Source: Candolleomyces eurysporus (Eukaryota > Basidiomycota > Agaricomycetes > Agaricales > Psathyrellaceae). Taken from it: a DNA stretch of 64,000 nucleotides. Of this stretch, positions 1-12,905 are shown piece by piece. Numbering within the stretch: position 1 is the stretch's first letter; the number at the start of each line of letters is the position of its first letter. The position numbers and the translations under genes were made by a program. Where the stretch lies: positions 2,918 through 66,917 of the forward strand of contig JANBPK010000786.1 of assembly GCA_027579435.1 (NCBI GenBank), in the 5' to 3' direction. The notes beneath the pieces are model-generated. The model saw nothing but the letters and a program-made list of their open reading frames with translations. It was not told the origin of the DNA and did no database searches.

Positions 1-154
1 CAGACAGAGNNTCATGCAAGAAGANATATTTGAAAATTAGNAGCGGATGGTGCTAAAATACATACAAGATACAGGCCGATTATGTTACAACAGCGAAAGT
101 CAGGCCAGTGCGATGAAGGAGAGACGCTTTTCCCTNATGAAAGAAACCCAACAT

Positions 155-2060
155 TTACAACTCCGCCTCACCCTTGATCGTCGAGCCAGCGTGCTTCACT
201 TTCTCTCCCGCATTCTGTCTTGCCTCGTATGCCTTCTCCCCNGCCCAGCTTCCAGCACGTTCAGCCTTGCCCTTGGCAGTAGCGTATTGCTTCTCCCCAG
301 CAGCCTTTGCGTCGTAGTACTTTTTATCCCCAGCNTTCTTCGCATCCCGGAGTTCCTTCTCAGTCCGGCCTTTCACGTCGGCATAGCCTTCCTTGACAGC
401 ATCATATTCNTCCTCGGATCGACTCTTAATGTCGACCAAACCGTTGGTTAGGACGCTCAAGACAGTGCCTAGAACGTCCTCGACCTTGTGTGCGCTGTCA
501 TTGACTAGCTCCCTGATCTTCGCAAGCATTGATTCTGCTCGGTTCTCGGTTTGTACCCATCGGATACGAACTTCCTCTATAGACGNCTCATCAGCACGCT
601 AATTCAGGGTGAAAAGACCGGCATTAAGGTACTCACGGAGCAAGCCTGGACGACCGCCGGGAACGAAATCCTCGCTAACACCGTGCTCGCGAAGATAAGC
701 TCGAAGTCTGGCGTCGGGCCAGGTGAGGTATGCTGCAGTTCGTGCGTTGTAATCATTGTACCTGAAGCACCGGTCAATACCTCTCGATCGACACAGAAAA
801 ATCACAAAGACTTACTTTTCCTCAGCAGCCTTGATCAGTTCGTCTCGCTTGACNTGAGCATCGGAGCGCATGTAGCCGTTTTCAACGAGCCAGTCCTTGA
901 TCTGGTTATCCGACCAGGCATCCCAGAAAGTGTCCCTCGCGGAAGCGTAGTTGTCCCTGAATGGCCTCCATCGTCAATCAGGGATGAACTAGAACAAAGN
1001 ATGGAAGGAGAACTCACTGAACGAGCTTGAGCATCTTGTCGCGAGTGACTTGAGCGTCGCTCTTGATCACTCCGCGNGCGATGAGCCAGTCACGGAGCTG
1101 NGAGTCGCTCCAAGTNTCCCAGACGCTTTCCGAGGTCGAATAATAATAATCNTTCATGAGATNCACGTAGTAGTCGCGCTGCTTNTGNGGACCGGACTTG
1201 ATGATGTTATGTGTAACNAGCCATCGGTGCTAAACATCACAGAAAGATGGTCANNACCAACNATCNAAGCAAACGAAAGGAAGAGAACGACGAACCATAT
1301 ACGAATCACTCCAAGCATTCCAAACAGGGTTCACAACCCGTCCGTATGCATTATGCATCATCTGGTACAACTCTTCCTTCCTCTTCTGCTCTTTGCTCTT
1401 CAACACGCCCTTCTCCACCAAATAACTCCTCATCTGGTTCTCGTCCCACGTCGAATAAATATAATCCTTCGACTCGTCAAACACCTGCATAACAGGCGTG
1501 GTCGCCCTGGCCACGATGCTCTCGAGACTCTTGCTAGCCTGGTACTGCGTATCTCCNTAGTACATGGTGCTCGCAGACTTGGAAGCCTGGCTCGACANCG
1601 AGGAAGCAGTCGCAGAGGCCTGGGCCGAGAGCGACGCAGCAGCCTGCGTATACTGCCTGTACCGCTCCTTCGCCAGCAGGACCAACTTCTCCTTCGGGCC
1701 CTTGGGAGCCACATAACCCTGTTCCAAAAGCCACTCTCTCAAGCGACTCTCGTCCCAGGCGTCGAATGACGAATCCCTGACGTCCGTGAACGCCTTTTGG
1801 GCAGAAGCGTACTGGTCGTACGTCCATGTGGTCNCGCCGTTCCAATTATCCGCGACGAGAGCTCGGAGTTCGGTTTCGGTTGGTGTGTAAGTTTGTTTGG
1901 GAGTGGCGATATTGTGGATCTCGAGCCAATTGCGAAGTTGAGAGGCAGACCATGTGGTGTAGGGTTGTGCGGGTGCCTTGGTGTCGTCGCTTCCTCCAAA
2001 CCATGAGGCTTGTGCGGCNAGGGCNAGACTGAGGCCCACGAATACTGGTGTTAATCGCAT
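155..2060 (-). CDS. Ish1-repeat stress-response protein with LEA-like C-terminal tail
   Basis: Multi-exon gene read on the minus strand. The start at 2060 is followed by a signal-peptide-like stretch (MRLTPVFVGLS...AQASWFGG). At least six Ish1-type repeats follow, each with a Trp-Ser/Asp core and an LR-x-WL/YL helix: TTWSASQLRNWLE, DAWDESRLREWLLEQG, STWDENQMRSYLVEKG, TWSDSQLRDWLIARG, AWSDNQIKDWLVENG and a divergent TWPDARLRAYLREHG. The last exon (155-529) is rich in Ala, Lys and Glu, with units such as DAKAAGEKQYATAKGKAERA resembling LEA/apolipoprotein-type amphipathic helices, and ends GEAEL-stop. Known of the family: fission yeast Ish1 is a stress-induced nuclear-envelope protein and related fungal proteins are called Msc1-like. 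The signal peptide fits entry into the ER/nuclear-envelope lumen. Seen: repeats, signal, tail. Inferred: stress role. Exon borders are approximate and several N fall in the gene. Confidence 0.85.
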
Positions 2061-2170
2061 TTCTGAAAATCTGTCTGTAGAGGAGGAAGAATGTAGAGAG
2101 AGAGGGAGGTTTGCAGTCGTTAGTGGTCCTTTGGTGGTGCAGGCAGTCTGGGATTTATACATGTCTCGAA

Positions 2171-2178
2171 TGACGTCA
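2171..2178. promoter_or_regulatory. CRE palindrome TGACGTCA upstream of the Ish1-like gene
   Basis: A perfect 8-bp ATF/CREB site lies 111 bp upstream of the start codon of the Ish1-repeat gene, in the 513-bp gap between that start and the PAN3 stop codon. bZIP factors of the Atf1/Pcr1 type bind this palindrome, and fission yeast ish1 is a known stress-MAPK/Atf1 target. The same 8-mer occurs at four other places in the window, so position rather than mere presence is the argument. Confidence 0.4.
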
Positions 2179-2573
2179 TGGCATGACGATGCATTCCACA
2201 ATAACGCACTGACTGGCGCATTTGACGGTGCAGGTGCCACCTTTGGACCCTTTACTACACCTTTTCGAGTGCAATAGAGGTGGAGCTTTAGGTAACACGA
2301 ACAATCGATCCAAGGACGCACGCCTTTTGCTCATCGTCAGGAACTTCCACGCAGCACTCTTCAAGAGAAATGAATTTCCTATATTTTCCGAGTCTTTTTC
2401 TAGTTAAGAGAATTTAGTCCTGTTACATTACCATTGTAGTTCGTCGTGTAAATGAGCGGTCATAGTCATCAGCGATGCTTGTAGGCTGCAGGAGAGTTCA
2501 TCGCTGCTTTCGCGAGGTCGCTATAAATAGCCATCATCAGCAGGCAATCAATGTAAAAAGTCATCAATGACAC

Positions 2574-5532
2574 CTACTTGAACGCTCCCTCGATGCACGT
2601 TCTAACATCTTTGTAGCTGACAACCAAGCAACTTTGTTCATCCCTAGCAACCAACATGATCCTCTCGTCCGTCCCGGCATCGAGCTAATCGAAAAACATC
2701 AATCAGATTCAAAGAACCCCCAGCGGGGAGGACGGCGAACAAATACGTACTTTGTTCAGGCAAGACAAAACATGCGACATGTCCAGCACAGGGTTGCCAT
2801 GTTCGTCGACTTGATGGAACACATAGTCGCGGAACAACTTGACGATGTACCTATCCCCGGTTTCTGACCATCGGGGCTCTCGAGCGAATCTGAAACGCTG
2901 CAATCAGCAAGGCGGCGACCTTGTAAGGAGATTTGGGTAGTCATATACTGACTCGGGTCTCTCGTTGATGAAGCCGAACTTGGTCATCAATCTCACAAGG
3001 CGAGCGTTCTCCAGTTCNCCTTGAAGCTCATGCTCCAAACGATCCANGCCACTGTGTAGTACCAANCNATCAGACACNGAAGAACCAGCNTAGNANAAGA
3101 CGAACCTCAGAGCATCTTCTTGNTCTTGCAAGACACGATAACGAATGCTNTCAAGTACACTGTCGATGCTCTAAAATCGCAGCCCATCAGCAACCGNCTN
3201 AGTGCCAAATCAGAATACAAACACACNNGCACCTTCACGTTGGTCTTGCTAATCAACCACAGGGCCAAACTCTTCATCTCTTGCCCATAAAACCTCAACA
3301 GATGATCAATACTCTTCTGGAAATGAGGCCCACTCGAAGCTCCCGGGACACCGCAACACAGCGCGAAAATAAGCCTGCCGAACTGCGTCAAGTCGTCCTG
3401 CTGAAGCATATGCATATCCTGNGGTGTATCATGCATGAGAATATCCATAGTTCCGCATATCGAGAGACGGATCCTGAACCATCAAAAGATGAGATGTTGA
3501 NCACGGTTTCACGGTTCCGAGGNNNCGATNATAGCAGACTTACCGATTCTGCGATGTCAACAAGATCTTGTTTGCATCGATACTTCGAAGAGCATGTCCA
3601 GCTTCATGGACCTTCTTGATCGCACTAGCAATCTGAACGATGTACGACCACATCGTCCGCTCCGGTATGGGTGGCTGNTGCCCAATAAGCAGTCCAGTCT
3701 GCTGTTGATTATATTGGGTGGCNGCCGGAGAGTGGAAACGGCTGCGAGGAGAAAACGTTGATGTNGAANTAGTGCTCGATGTTCCCGGTGGNGGATTGGT
3801 TTGCTTNAGGTGGACGTCATGCANTGTTTCNGCGTTAGGATGATAGGCATAGACAACAACCAGTGCTAATGGACGAACNTGAGTAGGTNTGNGGTACGAT
3901 GAAACGAGAAGCACGAACANTTGTCATCGAAAGCGCGAGTNGTGAATGCTTCTTTCATGCCGACGATGGAAGGATGCTTCAGATTGCTCCAAAAATCGAC
4001 GGAAGCAAACGCGGCAGGGTTCATCAAACGGTANTCTATGGAGGCTGTCAGAAGAGCAAGAACNAGTAACATGGGGACCGAGCCGTACTTTCGATTCTCC
4101 TCAGGATGTAAGGGAGACCATCTGAGGCTTTGATCGCCCGATACACTGTTGTGTACCAGTTTCCAAACTTTCTTCTTTCCGCGCCGGCGCTAGCTATTTC
4201 AAGTGGCACNAGGGTATGGTAGCCTTGCAACTCCTCGGGAAGNTTGAGACCTTTGAGTGACTTCATTAGCTAGTTTTAGTGCGGNACAACGACAACCGAT
4301 GCAGACCTGGGAGAGCTATTCCCCTCGTAGTTTCACTCCTTTCCTGGAGAAGCCGTCGTAAATCGCCCGACGGAGGGACAAAGTGCGTATTGGTCGTAGA
4401 TGGTACAAAGTCGGGTGTGGTCGTCGGAGTGTATAGGTGGTAATGCAACTACAATAATATGGGTAAAGAGAGCTGGAAGNATGTTCAAGAAACACTCACT
4501 GGCTGACGAATGAACACTGGGGCAGGTGCGGTGGCGAAGTAAGCAGCTGCTTCGTCGTAATGATGANTGGCATAACTGTCATCGTAATACTGTAGTCCTT
4601 CGTTAGCCCTGCACAAGACGGNATAGAATAGCAAGAGCCTGACCTCGTCCAGCCGTTGCGATATTCCGTCCACCTGGCTGCCCTCGCTGTGATGATATGA
4701 ATACTGGCCGTAGCTAGTATCGCCTTCAGAATAATCTTGCCATGACGTGTCTTGCTGCAAGAAAGGGTCTTCTACGGTTGTGCCGTGCCTAAAGCGGAAG
4801 CTGAGTCCAAAGATCGGTGACCCAACAAGAGATATTGCACATACGATGTAGAAGGGCGGGAAGTGGTTGGTGAGCCTGGGCTGCTTGCTGCCGCAGCGAC
4901 TGCAGCGATTGTGGCAGCTGACTTNGGTACGAATACTGGAGCGTTGACGGTTTGCGCGGACAGTGTTCCAAACACAGGAGACTCGGGGCGCTTTCTAGGC
5001 TGGAGTTAGATGGAAGGCGCGGCGCGGAGAGAGGACGCACCCTCCGGATGTGGGGGGCGGTGGCGTTGCAGGAGGNTCGGGNGTCGTCTGCCNCCAATCG
5101 TAGGAGTNTAAGTCAAGGGTATCNTGATCATTNTTAGAGATAGNGTTACCGGAGGATGGTAATAGATGCAGCCTTTGTCTTGATACTTGCAATGTCTACG
5201 TTCTCATAGTTGAATAACCTTCTGCTGAGACAAGCAGCGGAATTGAGCTCACCCATAGATCACGATGTTCCTGCACTGTCGTTGTGTCGAGTCTACAATA
5301 CCATGAAGCGTCGTCAGTGCATATGGCCCNCTTGATTAGATAGAGAATCGCGATCGTGCCCCAGCAAAGGACGCGTAACGCCACCCGTGTTCCAGACTGT
5401 AGGCCCACCTTTCTTGGGAGTCGTAGTTCCTGGAGTCCCTGGAGCTGACGAAGCCTTTCCTATGTCGTCTCCATTGCTTGGAGGCTTCACGATCCTCACC
5501 GCGGATGATTGTGGGCGGGCAAAGTACGCCAT
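2574..5532 (-). CDS. PAN3: PAN3, regulatory subunit of the PAN2-PAN3 poly(A) nuclease
   Basis: PAN3 recruits the PAN2 exonuclease to poly(A)-binding protein for the first phase of cytoplasmic deadenylation. The whole architecture is visible. The start at 5532 gives [23 protein letters not shown] zinc finger follows (C-x8-C-x6-C-x3-[19 protein letters not shown] then IYYH), split by an intron at 5196-5252. Next come a proline-rich linker, the PLQYHLY-type segment ([12 protein letters not shown]), and the pseudokinase start ([20 protein letters not shown] then ILRRIE). [16 protein letters not shown] helix leads to the C-terminal knob ([46 protein letters not shown]). About 600-650 residues, normal for the family. 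The exon 1 donor near 5338 is obscured by an N. It lies just downstream of, and codirectional with, no other gene; the Cid1-like gene diverges from it. Confidence 0.93.
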
Positions 5533-7959
5533 GAGGCCTAGGACGAGACGGCGAAGAGAGTCGCGTGCTGTATNTCGNTATCTGCCAAATACTGNGGAAT
5601 GAAAGGGATCCTGNGTCGACCTGCGATATNGCGCCCCAGAGCACAGTCTGGGGACCTTCGTCGAGGACGTGAGCGAAAGGGGGGACACAATTATTGATCG
5701 CTGCACCCACAGATCATGGCTTCCCTCATTGGGAGTACAAATACAGACACACATTACCTGGAGTCAGACCACGATGACGACGCGTCCAGCGACAGCGACG
5801 ACGACGAAGGATGTCTGCCTTTTGCTCAAATGAACCCAATTTCACCGTCCAATCGAAATCCAACACACCAGTACCGATATCGGGGTCATTCCGTCGAGGG
5901 ACTGGACTCTTGAGACTTCCGTTATTGGTTCAGCATTGTCCGTGTCAACGCCTCGCGGACGACATTGTGTCCCGACCAAATACTCATGGACATCTATATG
6001 AAGTAGGTTGTCCAACGGACTTCCTGTCTGTCACAATTCACTTGCCATTTCAATTCAGCGAGAATCCGCAGTCAGCTGGCCTGGAGCTTTCAATGGGATC
6101 CGCAACATGCCATACCGGTTTATGGCATCCTCAAGGCTGAGCCTTTACTTGAGACTCAGGCATTGTCTTGGTCCGGATTCGACAACAAGCTTGGGACCTA
6201 CCATAGCGCCGACACCTCCCCAAGCCGATGACTTTAAATTTGGCGCCCCTCCCGCACCCCCTGCCCAATCGAGCCGCGCCGTTATCTCTTCTCATTCGAA
6301 GACCTTCGAAAATTGTTATCAGTGTGTGTTTGTCTGCGGACTCTCCCGTTCTTACTGGTTCCTTTTCGAGATTTGTGCTTTCTTGACGCATATGGAAAGA
6401 TCTAGCCATCCTTATTGCCTATTGTTCTTTCCATAAATAACGGTAAGTTCAGAAGACGGGTGGGTGTTATGTGTTTGGAATTGCCCGCAATAGATTGATC
6501 GTGGCATTTCAATTCCAGGTATGAGAGCGCTCCTGATCCTCATTTCCAAGCAAGGGTTAGACTGGCTCAGATACGCTGATTCGATGGTCGATCATGTTGA
6601 GGCGGCTCCAGATTAAACTCAAANTTGAGGTNCAGTCCGTCCCGTTTTGCGGNCTTGTTACGTACCGGCTGCTAGCGGTGCCCACGGACAGTCTCTTCAG
6701 TAACCCACCTGCGGTTGATTCGGGGGAGAAAAATCCCTGTGATAGCCCTCTAATCTTGAACACAGACGCCAAACACTGACAGACAGCTGCCCCGTCGAAA
6801 TGGCTCGAGCTTCCGTCATACACGTGCGTCTTCGACGATTCCCGAACTTGACATTGAAGGACCGAGGTGCTGCTACGTTNACCAACTGGATGANGCCAGA
6901 TGACNGTCNAAAGCCAGTTTCATCAAGTATCAGTCATTATGCAGCTCAGCCTACATTTCGGGTGGCTGATATATCATTTCGATGATTTCGGCGGAATGCG
7001 TTTCATCTAATCTAAGTGGGTTGGAACGGACTTTCATCGCGCCTCAATTGCTCTCTTTATTCATTTTACGACATCAGTGGGACACTCTCAGGCCCAGGAA
7101 CTTGAACCCACTCCGGCTCGTCATGGGGAGCCCTTCCCCGCGAACGGTACCGCGTCGCCTTCCTAGTCACTCGCTGTTACCGGCGGGCCTAGGTGCGACA
7201 ACCGGGGATGCCTACTGGGGTGGTGTGTCATCTTCCCAGCACCCACTCGTCCAGGGATGACACGGTGAATCTCCGCTGCTGCACAGAGCTATGCACGCAG
7301 AGGACCACAATGGTTGCATGTCGGATATTCTGCGTGCAGACTTACACGAGGAAGTAATTGTAACGAAGGGACTTGAAGTTTGGATGATTCTTTGCTGAGC
7401 CCGCTTCTGTTCCCATGCCTTTCTGGGACGGCCCCCTTCCTCCTTCTATACGATACATATGAATGATTGATTTCTGCGAATGCACATATGTGCCCGGGGA
7501 TATATACAGGATAGAAATGACGGCCCATGCGGCCGGGGGGGGCGTGACTCGACTCCGAGCCGCCCAAGGCAGGGCGACAATAGTTTGAGGGCAAACACGA
7601 ACAGAGACCAGGGAGAATGCTAGTCAGGGTGGCGCAGCAGCAGATAAAGAGACAAACGGAACAGAAAGTACAAGGAGAGGGGGAAATGGGGGACCGTGCC
7701 GAGCGGAGGCCGGCGGCCTTATAAGGTCATACCTTCCTTTTGCGGGGACAGGCTCTATCTTTTGTGCACCAGGGCGAAGTGCAGTCCATTCCTTTGGACC
7801 CTTCAGGCCATCTTCATCAGCCCATTACATCCACGGGCTCCAACCGAATCAGCCCTCACGTCGTGTTCGACAGCGCCATCGACCTCACCGACGTCGACGC
7901 TACCATCCACGACGATCACCACCGGTCCTCGTCGCCTCCCGACCACGTCCCCAGCGACA
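5533..7959. other. Intergenic region between PAN3 and the Cid1-like gene
   Basis: About 2.4 kb between two divergent start codons. A short plus-strand frame at 5716-5913 is acidic (DHDDDASSDSDDDEGCL) and a minus frame lies at 7289-7594, but neither shows a recognisable domain, splice context or neighbour in frame. I see 5' leader and promoter sequence and no supportable gene. Confidence 0.4.
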
Positions 7960-10900
7960 ATGGCTTACTCCCAGTCCTCCAGTCCGAATGCCACCTACCG
8001 CGACGTGCATGGCATCCATACCCAGCAGTTATCGACACCGGCGGTCGGCTCTTCTATCACCCACGGCTCTCCCATCCAACCGCATCCACGGCAGACCTCG
8101 AAGCAGCGCTTCGTTGCTGACCTCTCCCNAATGTCTGTTCGACTTTGTCATCCAGCTCCTGCCCACCCAGGACGAGATGGCTGTCAAGGAGGACGTGCGC
8201 AAGCTCCTCGAACGTCTCATAAGGACCATCGAGCCTGACAGCAGGTTGCTGTCGTTTGGCAGCACCGCCAATGGCTTCAGCCTCAGGAACTCGGGTGAGT
8301 GCTAGCTGCTACCAGCCTAGTACATGCGTTCCCGATGCCAACGACGTCCCCCNAAGATATGGATTTGTGCTGTCTGATCGATTCAGAGGATAAACTCTCC
8401 GCGGCGGATTTGGTAACAATGCTCGGCGACCTCCTAGAGCGAGGTATGTTTTCCCCAGTCGTTCGTGCGCGGACGCTCGGTTGACGACCCCTCGCACTTT
8501 CCTCCCCCAGAAACTAAGTTCCATGTCAAGACCCTTCCGCATGCGCGAATACCTATTGTGAAGCTCAATTTGGATCCTTCCCCTGGACTTCCGCACGGAA
8601 TTGCTTGCGATATTGGATTCGAAAACCGGTTGGCGCTGGAGAACACCCGATTACTTATGTGCTATGCTATGATCGACCCCACTCGGGTGCGAACGATAGT
8701 GCTCTTTCGTGAGTAACCGTTACTCTCTCGCTTGACCCGGCTGTAACTCAAACGTCTCGCGTTTAGTCAAGGTTTGGAGTAAGAGACGGTGAGTTCACGG
8801 TTGTTGTTCACCGTCCTGGGTATATGTTGACCAAACCCCCCTTTAGCAAAATCAACTCACCATACAAGGGAACGCTTTCGTCCTATGGTTATGTATTGCT
8901 TGTAATATACTTCCTCGTCCACGTCAAGAACCCTCCTATCTTGCCTAATTTACAACAAATGCCTCCATTACGCCCCATAACGAAAGTACGTCGCGCATTC
9001 CTTCTCGCGGTCCGCTGGACACTGACCTTCTCCTAGGAGGAAACGCATCTCAATGGACATAATATATGGTAATAGACTGTCAAGCCCGTCGTTCTAGCAT
9101 ACTGACGATCGTTGCGTCGCGTTCAGGTTCTTCGACGACATCGATCTCCTCAGGCAGCGTTGGGTTTCTGAGAACGCCGAATCTGTGGCTGAACTGTGAG
9201 CTCCCGATGCATTTCACATTGTTCGCTTCTGCTGTTATCTTACCATTCGCCGCCTCCCCGCAGCCTGATCGACTTCTTCCGATATTATGCCCGCGATTTT
9301 CAATACAACACGGGGGTTGCTTCTATCCGCTCGGGACTGTTGAAGAAGGAAGAGAAAGGATGGCAGAATGATGTAGGATTCAGTTTCAGTTACCTCGGAA
9401 TGACGTTTTTCTAATTATTCCCTAGTATTCCGGAGGGCGATACGATCCGTCCCGAGAAAGAAATAGATTCTGCATCGAAGTGAGTGATTTGCGGGCTTTT
9501 AGTCGGGAAATCATGATAGACTGATTCGCTTCTCAGGATCCGTTCGAGCTCGACTACAATGTTGCGCGATGCGTCACGAAGGATGGGTTGTACACTGTAA
9601 GTGTGTTCCTGCTGTGTGTTTGTATCCTGTGCTCACTCGCGGTTGCAATGCAGATCCGCGGAGAGTTTATGCGTGCAGCTCGCGTACTTTCTCAACGACC
9701 GGACAGGGCTATCGTCGCATTGGCCGAACTTTGTGAAGAGCGCAAAGACGAGGAACTGGTGTCGGCGCCGTCATTCAACTCTTCAAGACCGCCTGCGGTT
9801 CCGCCCCAGACTCCATATACGGTCGGAGGTCACTCAATGCGTCCAAAGGGTGTTGCGGAGCGCTTATCCCCTCCAACTCAGTTCTTCAACCCCGCTTCCA
9901 GAGTCGAAGTGCAGCCTAAGGAACAGATTTCCACGGCATCCCCTGCGCCCCCTGAGCACATGGCTCCGAAGAGAAGCAAATGGACTAGTCCTCCGCCACC
10001 AGAAGCGGCCCCTGCTGATCGCACATTGTTCGAAAGTAAACTCGACAAGGGTCTTGAGTTGGCGACGGCGCCGACGCAGGCGAGAGAACCGGATGCTGGA
10101 TCTGAAACGAATAGCGAAATCTTCACTGACGAAGAGCGTTCCGACGCAGCTGAATCGGATGACATCCTTTCTGTAAAGTCCTATACCGAAGGCGCAGGAA
10201 TGTCCGCCACTGGTCCTACTCGACGGCCATCTTGGCATCTACCAGATGGAGGACGGTTCTTGCTTCCAGGCAATGGCGGACCTGTCCCCACATCTTCATC
10301 ACCACGGCCTTTGCCGTCTTCCCGGGGACGTTTCCCGAGAGAGAGGTCTGATCCAACATCCTCACCCAACTTGAAGAATGTCCCCGAGTTCTCCCCGACT
10401 GGTCGAAACGATTTCTCTAGACGGCCGTTATCAGGACCTCCCCGGGCATTCAAGAATGGGAGCCCTGTTTGGGCTTCCCATACACCTGTAGCGGTCGCTA
10501 CCCCTCTTCCACCATCTCCCGAATCACCAATGGAACCATATCAACATCATAACGAAGGATCTACTACTACTGTATATTATCAAACTGCTACTGCTACCCG
10601 GTCTCCTCGGCCCGTCTTATATTCCCCTGGTGGAACGCATAATACTCTACTTTCGCATTATCAGTCATCTCAACCTCACTCGCCTCTTTCCTCTGCCCCG
10701 CATTCGCCGTCCCTGCAACATTCGCCACGCTTCCAACAGCAACAACAAGTTGCGGGTCAGGTTCCTCCTGATATCCTTCCGTCGGGTTTACCACCGGCTC
10801 TGTCGTCTTTGAATCCGCGAAGTTTGGGAGGGAGGTCGAATAATGGACCGGATACGCCTACGCCTAGATCGTATTCGCACTCGCATTCGAATTCGATTAC

Positions 10901-11507
10901 TACGGTCACGGCGCCTACGCCTCCGCCTACTGCTACCAGTTTCGCTCATTCGCATCTTGCGCAACCAGGATCGACTAGGTCGCCGTTGGCTATATCTTCC
11001 TCCTCCTCTGGTGTTCCAGAGCGTCATGCTTCCTCGGCGTCATCGTCGCCCCGCCCGCATCCTCAACCACCTCTATTGGAGAGCACGTCGTCATTGAAGA
11101 GCCATAGTGGACAGCCATCTGGCAATGGCGTTGGGATTGGCAACAACAACAACAACACGAACAACGATTCGGCGTCTCCGCATCTGTCGGCTGGCAATTC
11201 GAGTTCGAGTAATGGGAGTTCGCCGTCGCCTTCGTCTACTGGATATTCTACGTCTATATCGAGGAGCCCGAGTCCTAGGAGCCCGTCCCCGCATTCGCCT
11301 TCTCCGCCGCCTACCGCTATCCCAATAAAACCGCCCCATTCGATTGCCAAGGGTGAGGATGCTGCGGAAGTTGAGTTTAGTGCGTCGTTTGCTGAGAGGC
11401 TGGTTGTCAATGGCGGGGAGGGAGAGGAGGAGAGGGCGGATGGCTACCTCGTTGGGTGTCGGATCCAGCATCAGGTGCAGGTTGAGGAGGGGAGGGGGCA
11501 GAGTTAG
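7960..11507 (+). CDS. Cid1-family RNA nucleotidyltransferase (TUTase / noncanonical poly(A) polymerase)
   Basis: The enzyme adds nucleotides to RNA 3' ends; Cid1-type members prefer UTP and tag deadenylated mRNA for decapping. The start at 7960 (MAYSQSSSPNATYRDVHG) is chosen because this frame runs into the core once the spurious N at 8129 is dropped. The polymerase-beta-type core has FGSTANGFSLRNS-DMDLCC, with the G-S motif and the DxD metal ligands; an intron at about 8294-8354 splits S from D. The third aspartate is in GIACDIGFENRLALENTRLL. Helical central segments (SSYGYVLLVIYFLVH) and the PAP-associated signature (FCIEDPFELDYNVAR) follow. The last exon (about 9588-11507) encodes an unusually long tail of roughly 550 residues rich in Ser, Pro and Gln. 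Several introns of 50-100 nt. Uridylation versus adenylation cannot be decided from what I see. The very C-terminus may be affected by indels near 11,517. Confidence 0.88.
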
Positions 11508-12905
11508 GTTCAGACGNGNAGGACGGGGTGGANNNCTNAGGAGTTGTCTATCCCGGAGGAAGGAAGGTTCGAAAGTGAACGAACGAATCCCAACCAACGA
11601 ATCAAGCAAAGAAACAACAACCAAGCAATCTATATATTCTCTTTTTGTGATCAGGTGATCAATCGTATTCGGACGACGGGACTTTGGTGTTGGTGTGTCG
11701 AAAGGAGGGGAGAGGAGAGAGGCTGATGGGGGGCGGGGTCTGCGTGCGAGGCCTTGTCACCTTTCGTCCCTTCATGCCTCGCTATCTCCCCTCACGATCA
11801 TCGTCAGCATCATCGTCTTCAACGCCAAGGGCTGTACACTGCTCACGCTACATCTTGTGGTGGGGGTGGTGTCTACGACAGCCAGCCAGCCAAACGGCCA
11901 GCTTTGTATTGGTTGAATCGTGTCTCTTGGGTCATCGCAAAATCTCTTCTTGCCAGGAGGAAAGGAATCGAATCAATCGAAGGAAAGGATGAACGCAAAA
12001 CAAACCTCCCCTGGCAATGAAAAGGATTCAAATACATCTCTCTATTCTCTTTTTCTTTTATTTCGGAATGGACACAATACATAAGCACCTGGATCTCTTT
12101 CGACTTCTCTCTCCCTCTTTCTCTCTCAAATATTCTGCTTCAATTCCTCAAGTTGATCTTTTTCTTCGAAATCTTGGTCTGCGTCTTTTTGGTTTGAGTT
12201 CTTGGCCCTTACAGTTCTTCTAATTATGGTTTCTCTTGGAGTGTCGCCATTGTACATGTTCCCTGGTTATCCCTTATGTACTCCCTCCATCCACGCAGAT
12301 CATATGGATTTGTGTTTCGCCTGCCGACCTTCGTCTTCGTTATTTATTCTTTCTTACTCTGACTGCACGCTCATACATGCACCCACCACCATACAGTTTC
12401 TCTCTCCCATTCTCTCTCTCTCTCGAATTTCTTCGCCCTTTTTTTCCCTTTACAGTCTTCCTTTGACCCCCCACTTCGAGGTCTTGTTCGCGTTACGGTC
12501 TCATTGCGCACGTCCTTCTTGCCTGCACATTGTAACCTCTCTCCGTCTCCCTCCCCGGNTTTATTCCTCTCCCTCTCTCTTGGCTTCTGGATATCTATAT
12601 TTGAAACTCACGTAGTAGCAAAGGACGGTGGATGATGATGATGCGATACTATCATATACGTTTGGGGTTTAGTACAAGAAAGTGTAGTCGTGGATGAAAT
12701 TTGAATGAAATGAATATTGGATGAATGATATCGTACAGGTTTTTTTGGGGCCCTCCGTTTCAAGAAAAATGCAACAGCTGTAAAGAGCGTATACATACAA
12801 ACTCCATGGGCATAGGGGAGAGAGGTCGACTGATATAGACTAGATGCTGTTAACCCGTCCAACAATTCTGATTCCATTGTGTTGGATATCGCATATCAGG
12901 TCCCC
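11508..12905. other. Convergent 3' region between the Cid1-like gene and LSM7
   Basis: No gene seen. The stretch is strongly pyrimidine-rich on the plus strand (runs of CT at about 12,100-12,600). Open frames here are low-complexity Ser/Leu/Phe strings typical of translated CT tracts. It probably holds the 3' UTRs of both neighbours. Confidence 0.5.

Noticed and set aside
5716..5913. Acidic 65-codon plus-strand frame upstream of PAN3
   Set aside because: Low complexity (Asp/Ser), no splice continuation, lies in the PAN3 leader region.
11091..11624. Arg-rich minus-strand frames opposite the Cid1-like gene tail
   Set aside because: Shadow frames of the Ser/Pro-rich coding exon.
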